Shown: positions 1-6,112 of the stretch, piece by piece
Layout: each line of letters begins with the position of its first letter
How positions within the stretch are numbered: the stretch's first letter is position 1
Position numbers and translations under genes: made by a program
Notes under the pieces: model-generated
Database searches by the model: none
The model's input: only the letters and a program-made list of their open reading frames with translations
What the model was told of the DNA's origin: nothing
Assembly (NCBI GenBank): GCA_017963715.1
Contig: JAGCTK010000112.1
Location: forward strand, 1 to 9,136
DNA length: 9,136 bases
Source: Alphaproteobacteria bacterium
GTDB taxonomy: Bacteria; Pseudomonadota; Alphaproteobacteria; RF32; CAG-239
Reading direction: 5' to 3'

Positions 1-325
1 CGGCAATGAAGCTGATAGATGATCCGTCAATAGAAACAGACTTCATATTGTCTGTCCAAACGGTATCCTCCTCATTTACCACGATATACTGCTGTATTTC
101 GCGATGGCGAGGCTGATTTGCCAGTTTAATAGAATCAGCATCTGACAAACCGACACTTTTCGTGTTGGCGTTGACCAGTTGATTGAGTAAATTCTCTAAA
201 GACACATAAGCGGTGTCTTCACCGACCAAAACAGCGACAGAATCTGTCAGGTTAACAACTTGTGCTTGGATTCCAACGAGGGTCAAGCATGCTACGCATA
301 AGGTAGCAAAAATTTTCTTTGCCAT
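1..325 (-). CDS. Secreted protein of unknown function, N-terminal 108 residues only (runs off left edge)
   Basis: An open frame on the minus strand starts with ATG at 325-323 and continues without a stop to the left edge, giving about 108 residues. The N-terminus MAKKIFATLCVACLTLVGIQA is a clear Sec signal peptide (two lysines, hydrophobic core, A-x-A-like end), with likely cleavage before QVVNLTDS. The visible mature part is polar and acidic, has no further membrane segment, and shows no domain I recognise. The start lacks a Shine-Dalgarno sequence: the leader is an A-rich stretch (AAACAAATAAAACT) directly before ATG. That leader and a Gln at mature +1 are habits of Bacteroidetes genes, unlike the GGA-type leaders of the other genes here. 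The gene may be foreign or lie on a chimeric join. Function unknown; the reading frame itself is fairly secure. Confidence 0.72.
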   Translation of the reverse strand, partial: MAKKIFATLCVACLTLVGIQAQVVNLTDSVAVLVGEDTAYVSLENLLNQLVNANTKSVGLSDADSIKLANQPRHREIQQYIVVNEEDTVWTDNMKSVSIDGSSISFIA

Positions 326-377
326 AGTTTTATTTGTTTTTAATTATTGATTATTTTTGTGAACTCAATAGAAAAAG

Positions 378-384
378 CAAAGTA
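378..384 (-). promoter_or_regulatory. Possible Bacteroidetes-type -7 element for the left-edge gene
   Basis: On the minus strand this reads TACTTTG, followed by C, and lies about 53 bases before the ATG at 325. It resembles the Bacteroidetes -7 box (TAnnTTTG) with one spacer base missing. I see no convincing -33 TTG/TTTG partner at the right distance, so this is weak support that matters only together with the leader and signal-peptide style of the gene. Confidence 0.25.
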
Positions 385-512
385 CAACCAGGGCAAGAAA
401 ACTTAACCCTTTCACAATAATGACATAAATCGTAGAACATAACTTGTGGTACTTTAGCATCTATAACATAGCATAATTTTGAATCAAAAACAAGCATAAA
501 ATTCCTGTTTTT

Positions 513-541
513 TTGATTTTTTTGTTTATTTTTTGTATAAA
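513..541 (+). promoter_or_regulatory. Sigma70-type promoter for the porin gene
   Basis: TTGATT (513-518) and TATAAA (536-541) are separated by exactly 17 bases and match the consensus boxes at 4/6 and 5/6 positions. Transcription would start near 548, leaving an unusually long leader of about 155 nt before the ATG at 703. The region is very AT-rich, so chance matches are easier than usual. A second, poorer candidate is TAAAAT at 630-635, which has no good -35 box. Confidence 0.5.
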
Positions 542-662
542 ATCGGTTATTTCATTGATTCTACGTATTTATTTTTTGTCAAAATTTTAGCATTGAGCCC
601 CGATCTTCCGACATATCAAAAATATTGCATAAAATCCTCTTTAATTTTTTTTTAAAGCGCTT

Positions 663-690
663 ATATTTGAAAAGTCAAATATGTTTTTTT
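663..690 (+). promoter_or_regulatory. Hairpin plus U-run directly before the porin ribosome-binding site (attenuator-like)
   Basis: ATATTTGA (663-670) and TCAAATAT (675-682) are exact reverse complements around the loop AAAG, and a U-G pair (662/683) can extend the stem. Seven T residues follow at 684-690, and then comes the porin Shine-Dalgarno sequence GGGAG at 691. The layout is that of an intrinsic terminator inside the porin leader. The stem is AT-rich and therefore weak, so a role in mRNA stability or translation control is equally possible, and so is chance. Confidence 0.4.
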
Positions 691-702
691 GGGAGATTAA
701 AG

Positions 703-1839
703 ATGAAAAAAATTGTCTTGCTCGGCGTGATGCCCCTTTTGCTTGCCAATACGGCAACGGCTCGCAGTCTGTCGACCGATTATTCAATGTTCAAATATTG
801 GCTCAACAAAAATTACGGCATTGATTACGGCATTGATGTCACATTGATGCCTCAACGCGGCGCACCAAACGGCGAATATAATGCCTTTCAGACATATATT
901 TACCCATATTTGACATGGACGACATTTAAAAATGAATATGGCACGGGCCAACTCAATATGGCTTATACCGTTGTCAGATATGGCAATCATGATGCCTCGG
1001 ATATTGCATCCAATATGGGCGTTGTCAGTTCTATCAATGATTATGATGACAAAACAAACGAGTTTAACGAACTCTATTATACCTATCAACTCGGCGGCTC
1101 GTGGGATTGGCTGACATTAGGTGTCGGTCAGTTTCCGATTTACAACTGGGACGGCTCAGATTACAATTCTAACCAGCAGGTCAATTTCATCAACTATGCC
1201 TTATCGCAAAACCCGTCTTCAACATATTCAATCGCCGGCGTCGGTGGTTTTGCAACCATCGCCCCGAATGATGAATGGAGTTTCACCTTGGGCGCGCAAG
1301 ATGCCTCGAATGTTGACGGTATCAGCGTGCGCGTTAATGACTTAAGCGACGGGCATTTTACCACATTCGGCCAAATTGAATGGACCCCGACAAACAAACT
1401 TGGGGATGCTCAGGTTTCGGTGTTGCTTTATAATCAGCCGGGGGTGAAACAGCAACCGCAAACAACAAACGGTTGGTCATTAAACTTTTCGCAAAACATC
1501 GGTGAAAAGTGGAACATTTTTGCCCGTGTCAACGGCGTTTCGGGGCATATGGACACCATCGAACAATCGTGGTCTGGCGGTGTTGTGATGTTAAACCCCT
1601 TAAACCGCAATTCGCTTGATCAAATAGGCTTCGGATATGCCTTAAACAAAATCAACGAAACGGCAGTCGGCGCACCTTTGGCACATGACAAAGAACATGT
1701 TTTTGAGGCTTATTGGGCATGGGGTTTTTCAAAATGGATGACCTTGACGCCTGATGTGCAGTTCTACATCCATCCGGCCTTAAATCAAAAGTCAGATTAC
1801 GGCACGGCTGTTTCTTTAAGATTAACGCTGTTCTTATAA
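703..1839 (+). CDS. OprB-like outer-membrane beta-barrel porin, 378 aa
   Basis: The protein is probably a carbohydrate-selective-type porin in the outer membrane that lets small solutes, possibly sugars, diffuse in. The start chosen is ATG 703 because GGGAGATTAAAG gives a ribosome-binding site and the product then begins with a clean signal peptide, MKKIVLLGVMPLLLANTATA, cut before RS. The frame is open back to a TTG at 625, but that start has no ribosome-binding site. The mature chain is rich in aromatic residues, Asn and Gly, with alternating polar/hydrophobic strands typical of a barrel. The C-terminus carries the OprB-like pattern of a strand, then TPDVQFYIHPA, then a last strand ending in LRLTLFL. 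At 378 residues it is slightly short for OprB proteins but acceptable. It is convergent with era, with only 11 bases between the stops and no visible terminator. The barrel is secure, the OprB family likely and the substrate unknown. Confidence 0.82.
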   Translation: MKKIVLLGVMPLLLANTATARSLSTDYSMFKYWLNKNYGIDYGIDVTLMPQRGAPNGEYNAFQTYIYPYLTWTTFKNEYGTGQLNMAYTVVRYGNHDASDIASNMGVVSSINDYDDKTNEFNELYYTYQLGGSWDWLTLGVGQFPIYNWDGSDYNSNQQVNFINYALSQNPSSTYSIAGVGGFATIAPNDEWSFTLGAQDASNVDGISVRVNDLSDGHFTTFGQIEWTPTNKLGDAQVSVLLYNQPGVKQQPQTTNGWSLNFSQNIGEKWNIFARVNGVSGHMDTIEQSWSGGVVMLNPLNRNSLDQIGFGYALNKINETAVGAPLAHDKEHVFEAYWAWGFSKWMTLTPDVQFYIHPALNQKSDYGTAVSLRLTLFL

Positions 1840-1850
1840 ACCGATTGGCA

Positions 1851-2756
1851 TCAAACGTTATATTTTAAATCCCACAGGCTGTATCTTGACGGATCGTTGC
1901 CCCAATTTTCGCGCACTTTCACAAACAAAAACAGGTGTATTCTGTCTTCTAACAGTTCTTCAAGTTCGAGTCGTGCGGCCTGTCCGATTTTTTTAATCAT
2001 CTGCCCGCCCTTGCCGAGCACGATGATTTTTTGGTTGTCGCGTTCGACATAAATCGTTATTTCGGCTCTGACAGACCCGTCTTCGCGGCGTTCCCACAAC
2101 TCGGGCTCAACCGTGATAGCATAAGGCAACTCATCATGTAAATACCAAAAAATTTTTTCGCGCACCACTTCCGAAGCCAAAAGTTTGAGCGGCATATCCG
2201 ACATTTCGTCTTCGGGATAAAACCACGGACCGACCGGCAACGAGCGTGCCAAATAATGATAAAAGTCGTCCATGCCCTCGCCCGTTAAGGCCGAAACCGT
2301 TATTGTTTTTTCAAAAGCATAAACGCCTCTGATTTCATCTTCCAAGGCCTGCAATTTGTTTTGCGGCGCAAGGTCTGCCTTGTTGAGCAGTAAAACGGCC
2401 TTGATATTGTCTGATTTCAACTTTTGGACAATCGCTTTTGTTTCATCATCAAAACCGCGCTTGGCATCCACCACCAGCACCACGATATCGGCATCTTTTA
2501 CGCCCTCCCAGGCGCGTTGAACCATTGCTCTGTCGAGGCGACGTTTGGGCTCAAAAATGCCCGGTGTATCTAAAAAGATGATCTGCGTTGCATCCACAAT
2601 GCCGATGCCTTTAACAATGGTACGAGTCGTTTGCGCTTTGTTTGACACAATCGACACTTTTGAGCCGACAAAATGGTTGGTAATCGTCGATTTACCGGCA
2701 TTCGGCGCACCGATTAAACTGACAAATCCCGCGCGTGTTGTCTCATTTTTTTCCAT
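1851..2756 (-). CDS. era: GTPase Era, 30S ribosomal subunit assembly factor, 301 aa
   Basis: Era is an essential-type GTPase that binds the 3' end of 16S rRNA through a KH domain and helps mature the small subunit. All marks are present: P-loop GAPNAGKST (16-24), switch region around TTRT (43-46), DTPG (63-66), NKAD (125-128), SAL (155-157), and a C-terminal KH domain with GKGG (248-251). The length of 301 equals that of E. coli Era. The start is placed at ATG 2756 (MEKNETTR). The frame is open upstream to a TTG at 2831, which would add 25 residues unlike Era, and ATG 2765 is a close alternative. The start lies inside the end of rnc, with a 14-base overlap, so the two are probably translationally coupled. 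Joint placement with RNase III fits the shared role in rRNA maturation. Confidence 0.97.
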   Translation of the reverse strand: MEKNETTRAGFVSLIGAPNAGKSTITNHFVGSKVSIVSNKAQTTRTIVKGIGIVDATQIIFLDTPGIFEPKRRLDRAMVQRAWEGVKDADIVVLVVDAKRGFDDETKAIVQKLKSDNIKAVLLLNKADLAPQNKLQALEDEIRGVYAFEKTITVSALTGEGMDDFYHYLARSLPVGPWFYPEDEMSDMPLKLLASEVVREKIFWYLHDELPYAITVEPELWERREDGSVRAEITIYVERDNQKIIVLGKGGQMIKKIGQAARLELEELLEDRIHLFLFVKVRENWGNDPSRYSLWDLKYNV

Positions 2757-3408
2757 ATTTGGCATCCAATATTTTGAGCAATTCGGCTGCTGCGGCTTGT
2801 TCGGCCGCTTTTTTGCTTTTGCCCTGTCCAATCGCCGAGCCGCCGTTATTGATACTGACTTTCACATAAAAAGTCGGTTCGTGCTCGCTGCCCTCTTTTT
2901 TGAGCATTTCATAAACGGGGTGTGCTTTTAAGAATTTGTGAGCCATCTCCTGCAACACGGTCTTATCGTCACGTGCAGGTTCTGCCGATTTTTCGATATG
3001 TTTCTTAAAATGCCTGTCCACAAAATCAATCGCCGTTTCAAAACCGCCGTCAAGGCAAACAGCACCGATCACGGCCTCTGTCACATCACACAAAACATTC
3101 TCGTTTGAAGCCAAATTTTCCGGCGTTGCTTTAATATATTCATGCAGTTTCAATTCTGTTCCAACCTCGGCCACCGTCTCTTTTCGCACCAGTTTGACCA
3201 AGCGCGGCGACAAAGCCCCTTCCGGCTCAGTCAAAAATGTAAAATAAAGCAAATGCGCCATCGCAACGCCCAAAACCCGATCGCCCAAAAACTCGAGCCG
3301 TTCATAATTTTTTCCGACATCACCCGAAATCGAACTGTGCGTTAAGGCCTGTTTCAAAAGGTCTTTGTTCTTGAATGTATAGCCCAAAATGTCTTCTAAT
3401 TTTTGCAT
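2743..3408 (-). CDS. rnc: Ribonuclease III, 221 aa
   Basis: RNase III is a cytoplasmic, Mg-dependent endonuclease that cuts double-stranded RNA, notably the rRNA precursor. The catalytic domain (about 1-145) shows the signature ERLEFLGDR at 36-44, with acidic residues E39 and D43, and the second acidic pair in DVTEAVIG (D108 and E111). A double-stranded-RNA-binding domain fills about 150-216 and ends in the usual basic and Ala-rich helix GKSKKAAEQAAAAE. The length is normal. The start is ATG 3408, preceded by AAAGGGG at a spacing of 5 bases; the TTG just before it (3411) extends the open frame by one codon but is not needed. The gene lies 13 bases after lepB and overlaps era by 14 bases, so it is the middle gene of a tight lepB-rnc-era operon. 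Confidence 0.96.
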   Translation of the reverse strand: MQKLEDILGYTFKNKDLLKQALTHSSISGDVGKNYERLEFLGDRVLGVAMAHLLYFTFLTEPEGALSPRLVKLVRKETVAEVGTELKLHEYIKATPENLASNENVLCDVTEAVIGAVCLDGGFETAIDFVDRHFKKHIEKSAEPARDDKTVLQEMAHKFLKAHPVYEMLKKEGSEHEPTFYVKVSINNGGSAIGQGKSKKAAEQAAAAELLKILDAKYGKK

Positions 3409-3421
3409 CAAAGCCCCTTTA

Positions 3422-4288
3422 TTATGTCAGCCGACGAAAAAGTTTGTGCCAACGGATGGCTTTCGGCCATGTCCACGGCTTATACCATTTGCCTTTGTCA
3501 CTATGTGAAAAAAACAAAAATTGTGCCTTACCGACCAAATTTTCAACCGGCACAAACCCGACGTGCACACGGCTGTCATCCGAGCGGTCACGATTATCAC
3601 CCATCACAAAAACATGGCCTTCGGGAATAACATATAGTTCGGTATTATCAATCTTGTCTTCATAATCAGACAACTCTAAAATGCGGTGTTTAAGGCCTTC
3701 CGGCAGCGTCTCAATATATTCCTGATATGTTTCCGGACGCACGACATATTCATTTAAGACATATTTGCCTTTGTATTCACGCTCTACTTTTTTGCCGTTG
3801 ATATAAAGCCGGCCGCGGCTGACCTGTATGGTGTCTCCCGGCAGACCGACCACACGTTTGATATAATCCGTACGGTTGTCTTTGGGGTATTTAAACACAA
3901 CAATATCACCTCTTTTAGGCAGACTTGCCCAAATACGTCCTTTAATCGGCGCTAAACTGAACGGAAACGAGTGTTTGGAATAACCGTAGGTATATTTCGA
4001 GACAAAAAGGTAATCCCCGACTTCCAAAGTCGGATACATCGAGCCCGACGGGATACGAAACGGCTCAAAAAATAAACTCCGAATCACCATGGCAAGCAAA
4101 ACGGCATAAACAATGGTTTTTAAGGTGTCAAACAAACTCTCTTTTTTCTTGGGCGCCTTGACAGGTTCTTTTTTGGGCTCAATTTCTTGGGCCTTAACGA
4201 GTTCCTTTTGAGGCTCAATCTTTTGGGCTTTAACAGGTGCCTTTTTGAGCGATGCTTTTTGTGTTTTTTTCTTTTGTTCTTTTTTCAT
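3422..4288 (-). CDS. lepB: Signal peptidase I (LepB) with a lysine-rich repetitive N-terminal extension, 288 aa
   Basis: Signal peptidase I cleaves Sec and Tat signal peptides on the outer face of the inner membrane. Residues 1-50 are cytoplasmic and extremely Lys/Ala/Pro/Glu-rich, with a 12-residue repeat. One membrane helix follows at about 54-73, then the catalytic domain: PSGSMYPT with nucleophile S83, TDYIKRVVGLPGD with general base K144, and GDNRDRSDDSR at 230-240. A single membrane helix is common in alphaproteobacterial LepB. The start is ATG 4288. The frame is open further to a TTG at 4348, but that would translate through the likely promoter. The ribosome-binding site before 4288 is weak (GAAAGACAG). 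It is the first gene of the lepB-rnc-era operon, lying behind the pilin terminator. It would process the porin but not the prepilins, which need a dedicated prepilin peptidase. Confidence 0.95.
   Translation of the reverse strand: MKKEQKKKTQKASLKKAPVKAQKIEPQKELVKAQEIEPKKEPVKAPKKKESLFDTLKTIVYAVLLAMVIRSLFFEPFRIPSGSMYPTLEVGDYLFVSKYTYGYSKHSFPFSLAPIKGRIWASLPKRGDIVVFKYPKDNRTDYIKRVVGLPGDTIQVSRGRLYINGKKVEREYKGKYVLNEYVVRPETYQEYIETLPEGLKHRILELSDYEDKIDNTELYVIPEGHVFVMGDNRDRSDDSRVHVGFVPVENLVGKAQFLFFSHSDKGKWYKPWTWPKAIRWHKLFRRLT
4139..4237 (-). repeat. Threefold 12-residue repeat in the LepB N-terminal tail
   Basis: Residues 18-50 of LepB repeat with a period of 12 residues (36 bases): PVKAQKIEPQKE, LVKAQEIEPKKE, then the shorter PVKAPKKKE. 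The bases repeat too, for example GGCTCAAT occurs in two units on the plus strand, but with scattered substitutions, so the repeat is not brand new. The tail is strongly basic and probably disordered. Confidence 0.8.
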
Positions 4289-4319
4289 ATTCTGTCTTTC
4301 AACCGATGATTTTAGAGTG

Positions 4320-4348
4320 AATATGAAGCATTTTATCCCTTTTAGCAA
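4320..4348 (-). promoter_or_regulatory. Sigma70-type promoter for lepB-rnc-era
   Basis: On the minus strand TTGCTA (4348-4343) and CATATT (4325-4320) are 17 bases apart, each matching consensus at 4/6 positions. Transcription would start near 4313, about 25 bases before the lepB ATG. The site lies just after the terminator at 4391-4416, as expected for a separate transcription unit. Confidence 0.5.
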
Positions 4349-4390
4349 GCAAAATTTTAATTAGTCATGCGATAATTTGTTTTAAACCAC

Positions 4391-4416
4391 AAAACCGCGG
4401 GTGAGGAAACCCGCGG
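4391..4416 (-). terminator. Intrinsic terminator after the tandem pilin genes
   Basis: CCGCGGGT (4395-4402) and ACCCGCGG (4409-4416) form an exact 8-bp, almost pure G-C stem with a 6-base loop. On the minus strand it is followed by TTTTGTGGTTT, a short and interrupted U-tract. It lies 55 bases beyond the stop of the proximal pilin gene and would end the pilin transcript before lepB. Confidence 0.75.
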
Positions 4417-4471
4417 CGGATTACAAAAATGCATAATAATTGCTGGCTTATTCTGCCAAACCATCAAAGGC

Positions 4472-5083
4472 TTAGTAGAATTTCCAAGAAACAGTATGGT
4501 TCTCACCTGCCGCACCACACGCCGTACTTGCAAGTGCATCGGCCATTGAGTAGGACTCACCTTCAGCACGACCGTTAGTACCGCTACCTGTACCGACATA
4601 AACCTTATCTGTTGCACTGGCACCGACATTCACGCCGATATAGCCTGAACCTGCGCCTGAGCCGAAGTCAGCCGTTGCCAAAGCCAAGCATGCTTCCTTC
4701 GGAAGACCGCTGTATGTGACGGTAAATGCCGTACCATCCGTACCACCTGATTTTGTTGTTGATGTTGCGATAGCAACGCCACCTTTGAACGGATTAGACA
4801 ACGCAAAATTGGCAGAAGGACTTTTGACCTTCACCATTGTTTCCGGAATTATGCCGAGTTTGTAAGCGGAAAGGTCACTTAAACCATTATAGTTGCCCTG
4901 CGTGCCATACATCGTGCGGATGTTTGTCACAAGCATTGTGATTTGGTCCATTGTAGAGTTCAATTTGTGTTTGAACATTGCTTTGGAGTAACCAGCCAAA
5001 CCACCGGCACTTAAGACACCGATAATTGCCAAGACGCCGAGCATTTCAACCATTGAACGACCGTTTTCATTCATATTCTTCAT
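4472..5083 (-). CDS. Type IV prepilin-like protein, tandem copy 1 (downstream), 203 aa
   Basis: The product is a secreted filament subunit or pseudopilin by architecture; the exact system is unknown. The short leader MKNMNENG ends in the Gly expected before prepilin-peptidase cleavage, and the mature N-terminus RSMVE keeps the key Glu at +5. Arg replaces the usual Phe or Met at +1. A hydrophobic helix follows (about 11-30), then a polar helix to about residue 60. The C-terminal domain is Gly/Ser/Thr/Ala-rich and has exactly two cysteines, C132 and C189, a plausible pilin disulfide loop. It ends in WKFY. The gene starts at ATG 5083 behind AAAGGAATTGAAAA. It lies 47 bases after its paralogue and is closed by the hairpin at 4391-4416. 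The N-terminal 65 residues match copy 2 almost exactly, while the rest diverges except for the PKEAC-ALATADFGSGAGSG block. Confidence 0.85.
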   Translation of the reverse strand: MKNMNENGRSMVEMLGVLAIIGVLSAGGLAGYSKAMFKHKLNSTMDQITMLVTNIRTMYGTQGNYNGLSDLSAYKLGIIPETMVKVKSPSANFALSNPFKGGVAIATSTTKSGGTDGTAFTVTYSGLPKEACLALATADFGSGAGSGYIGVNVGASATDKVYVGTGSGTNGRAEGESYSMADALASTACGAAGENHTVSWKFY

Positions 5084-5130
5084 TTTTCAATTCCTTTATA
5101 TCTGTAAGTTAATGAAACTTTTGCCTAAAA

Positions 5131-5751
5131 TTAATAGAACTTCCACGCAACAGAATTATCTTCTGTTGAGCATGTTGCGATAGCGCCTGTATTACCGCCC
5201 ATCGTTAAAGCCTTGCCTTCTGATGCGCCACCAACTGTCAATGCTGCCGCAAGTGCTTGTGCATCAGGTGCACCTTCCGTGGAAGTATCAGAAGCCGCTG
5301 TTCCGATAAAGCCGGATCCAGCACCACTGCCAAAGTCAGCTGTTGCAAGTGCAATACAGGCTTCCTTCGGTAAATTTCCATAAGTCACGACAAATGCTGT
5401 TGCATGTTCACTGTTGGTATTAGCCAAAATTGTTGTACCATCTGTTGTCGACATCTTAATATGCACTTCGCCTTTGAACGGACTTGTCAAAGTATCACCC
5501 GTGCCCATAATGGCCGGCACGGCACCTAAATTGACGGCCGTGGAATTGCTCAAACCGTCATAGTTGCCTTGCGTACCATACATCGTGCGGATGTTGGTCA
5601 CGAGCATCGTAATTTGTTCCATTGTGGAGTTTAATTTGTGCTTAAACATGGCTTTAGAATAACCTGCCAAACCGCCGGCACTCAAGACACCAATAATGGC
5701 CAAGACGCCGAGCATTTCGACCATTGAACGACCGTTTTCGTTGTTTTTCAT
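5131..5751 (-). CDS. Type IV prepilin-like protein, tandem copy 2 (upstream), 206 aa
   Basis: This is a paralogue of the next gene, with the same build: 7-residue leader MKNNENG, mature start RSMVE with Glu at +5, a hydrophobic helix, an amphipathic stretch TMEQITMLVTNIRTMYGTQ, then a variable domain. Two cysteines (C132, C194) bracket the C-terminal loop, and the protein ends in VAWKFY. Residues 4-67 differ from copy 1 at only two positions (E/D and D/N), whereas residues 70-125 and 151-200 are largely unalike. The N-terminal codons carry many synonymous differences, so the match reflects selection rather than a very recent copying event. The start is ATG 5751 with AAAGGATTTGAAAA ahead, nearly the same leader as copy 1. 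It is the first gene of the pair and lies behind a structured 360-base leader. The number of subunits and the secretion machinery are not visible here. Confidence 0.85.
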   Translation of the reverse strand: MKNNENGRSMVEMLGVLAIIGVLSAGGLAGYSKAMFKHKLNSTMEQITMLVTNIRTMYGTQGNYDGLSNSTAVNLGAVPAIMGTGDTLTSPFKGEVHIKMSTTDGTTILANTNSEHATAFVVTYGNLPKEACIALATADFGSGAGSGFIGTAASDTSTEGAPDAQALAAALTVGGASEGKALTMGGNTGAIATCSTEDNSVAWKFY

Positions 5752-5842
5752 TTTTCAAATCCTTTGTAAAAATTGTTACACCGATTAACCGCCTCTTGAA
5801 AGCGGCCGGGCAAGTTGAGAAATCATATAGTGTGAAATGACT

Positions 5843-5902
5843 CCGATGACCTTTAGAAAAACCTTGAACATCCGTCATCGGCTCCCCGACCATTATCGGG
5901 GA
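5843..5902 (-). promoter_or_regulatory. Two adjacent stem-loops in the likely pilin mRNA leader
   Basis: TCCCCGA (5883-5889) pairs exactly with TCGGGGA (5896-5902) over a 6-base loop. Next to it CCGATGAC (5843-5850) pairs exactly with GTCATCGG (5874-5881) over 23 bases. Neither is followed by a U-run, so they are not typical terminators. They would lie within the 5' untranslated leader of the pilin transcript and could affect stability or translation, or belong to a small RNA. Confidence 0.45.
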
Positions 5903-5916
5903 TAAACATGTTGTTT

Positions 5917-5944
5917 AATATAAAAAAAACAACACACATAACAC
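5917..5944 (-). promoter_or_regulatory. Possible promoter of the pilin pair
   Basis: On the minus strand TATATT (5922-5917) lies 16 bases after GTGTTA (5944-5939). The -10 box is good and the -35 box is weak (3/6). The -35 part falls inside the 15-bp dyad at 5938-5952, which would suit a regulated promoter. The leader would then be about 160 nt. Confidence 0.35.
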
Positions 5945-5952
5945 AGTGTTAT
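5938..5952. promoter_or_regulatory. Exact 15-bp dyad, candidate operator
   Basis: ATAACAC and GTGTTAT are exact reverse complements around a single central A, giving ATAACACAGTGTTAT. The length and short centre fit a site for a dimeric helix-turn-helix regulator rather than an RNA hairpin. It overlaps the proposed -35 box for the pilins. The cognate regulator is not in this window. Confidence 0.45.
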
Positions 5953-6112
5953 CCTCACTGCACACTATTAAAAGAGCTTCTCACAGCCCCGCATCTTTAC
6001 AAGACGCTAAACAAGAAAAGATGAACCTCTCCTGTCCTAGTAGAGATTACAACATAACAAAAGGAAAAAGTAAAGTATGACTTTAGATATAGAGCAAAAT
6101 TTTAAGCAACGG

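Larger units (their letters stand above)
326..702. other. AT-rich divergent intergenic region
   Basis: This gene-free stretch of 377 bases separates the left-edge gene (minus) from the porin (plus). It has many T and A runs and no open frame with a ribosome-binding site. It holds the possible -7 box of the left gene, a sigma70-like porin promoter at 513-541, an AAGCGCTT palindrome at 655-662 and a hairpin plus T-run at 663-690. I see nothing recognisable between about 390 and 510. If the contig is chimeric, the join would most likely lie in this stretch. Confidence 0.7.
5752..6112. other. Structured intergenic region between mltG and the pilin genes
   Basis: The 361 bases hold no convincing gene. 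On the minus strand, 5893 begins an ATG frame that runs out of frame into the pilin gene and looks like a shadow. The stretch contains an exact 15-bp dyad (5938-5952), an inverted repeat TGTTGTTT/AAACAACA (5909-5916 and 5927-5934), and two adjacent stem-loops (5843-5902). I see no clear terminator after mltG. On the minus strand an AGGAGAGG motif (about 6025-6037) resembles a ribosome-binding site but has no good start codon behind it. Confidence 0.6.

Noticed and set aside
625..702. Extended porin start at TTG 625, adding 26 residues
   Set aside because: There is no ribosome-binding site before 625, the extension runs through the hairpin, and it would bury the signal peptide that starts cleanly at 703.
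1840..1850. Bidirectional terminator between the convergent porin and era genes
   Set aside because: Only 11 bases separate the stops, and no inverted repeat is visible there.
2757..2831. Extended Era start at TTG 2831
   Set aside because: The added residues lie in the dsRNA-binding domain of rnc in another frame, and the shorter start gives exactly the usual Era length.
4321..4334. A 14-base string shared (inverted) between the lepB promoter and 8881-8894, AAAATGCTTCATAT
   Set aside because: In an AT-rich 9-kb window one such match on either strand is close to chance expectation, and it occupies a different place relative to the promoter boxes at the second site.
5654..5893. Minus-strand open frame of 79 codons starting at ATG 5893
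   Set aside because: It overlaps the start of the upstream pilin gene out of frame, has no ribosome-binding site, and its second half is a shadow translation of the conserved pilin N-terminus.
6062..6112. AAAATTTT palindrome after mltG as a terminator
   Set aside because: The stem is pure A-T, has no loop and no following U-run, so it does not fit an intrinsic terminator.
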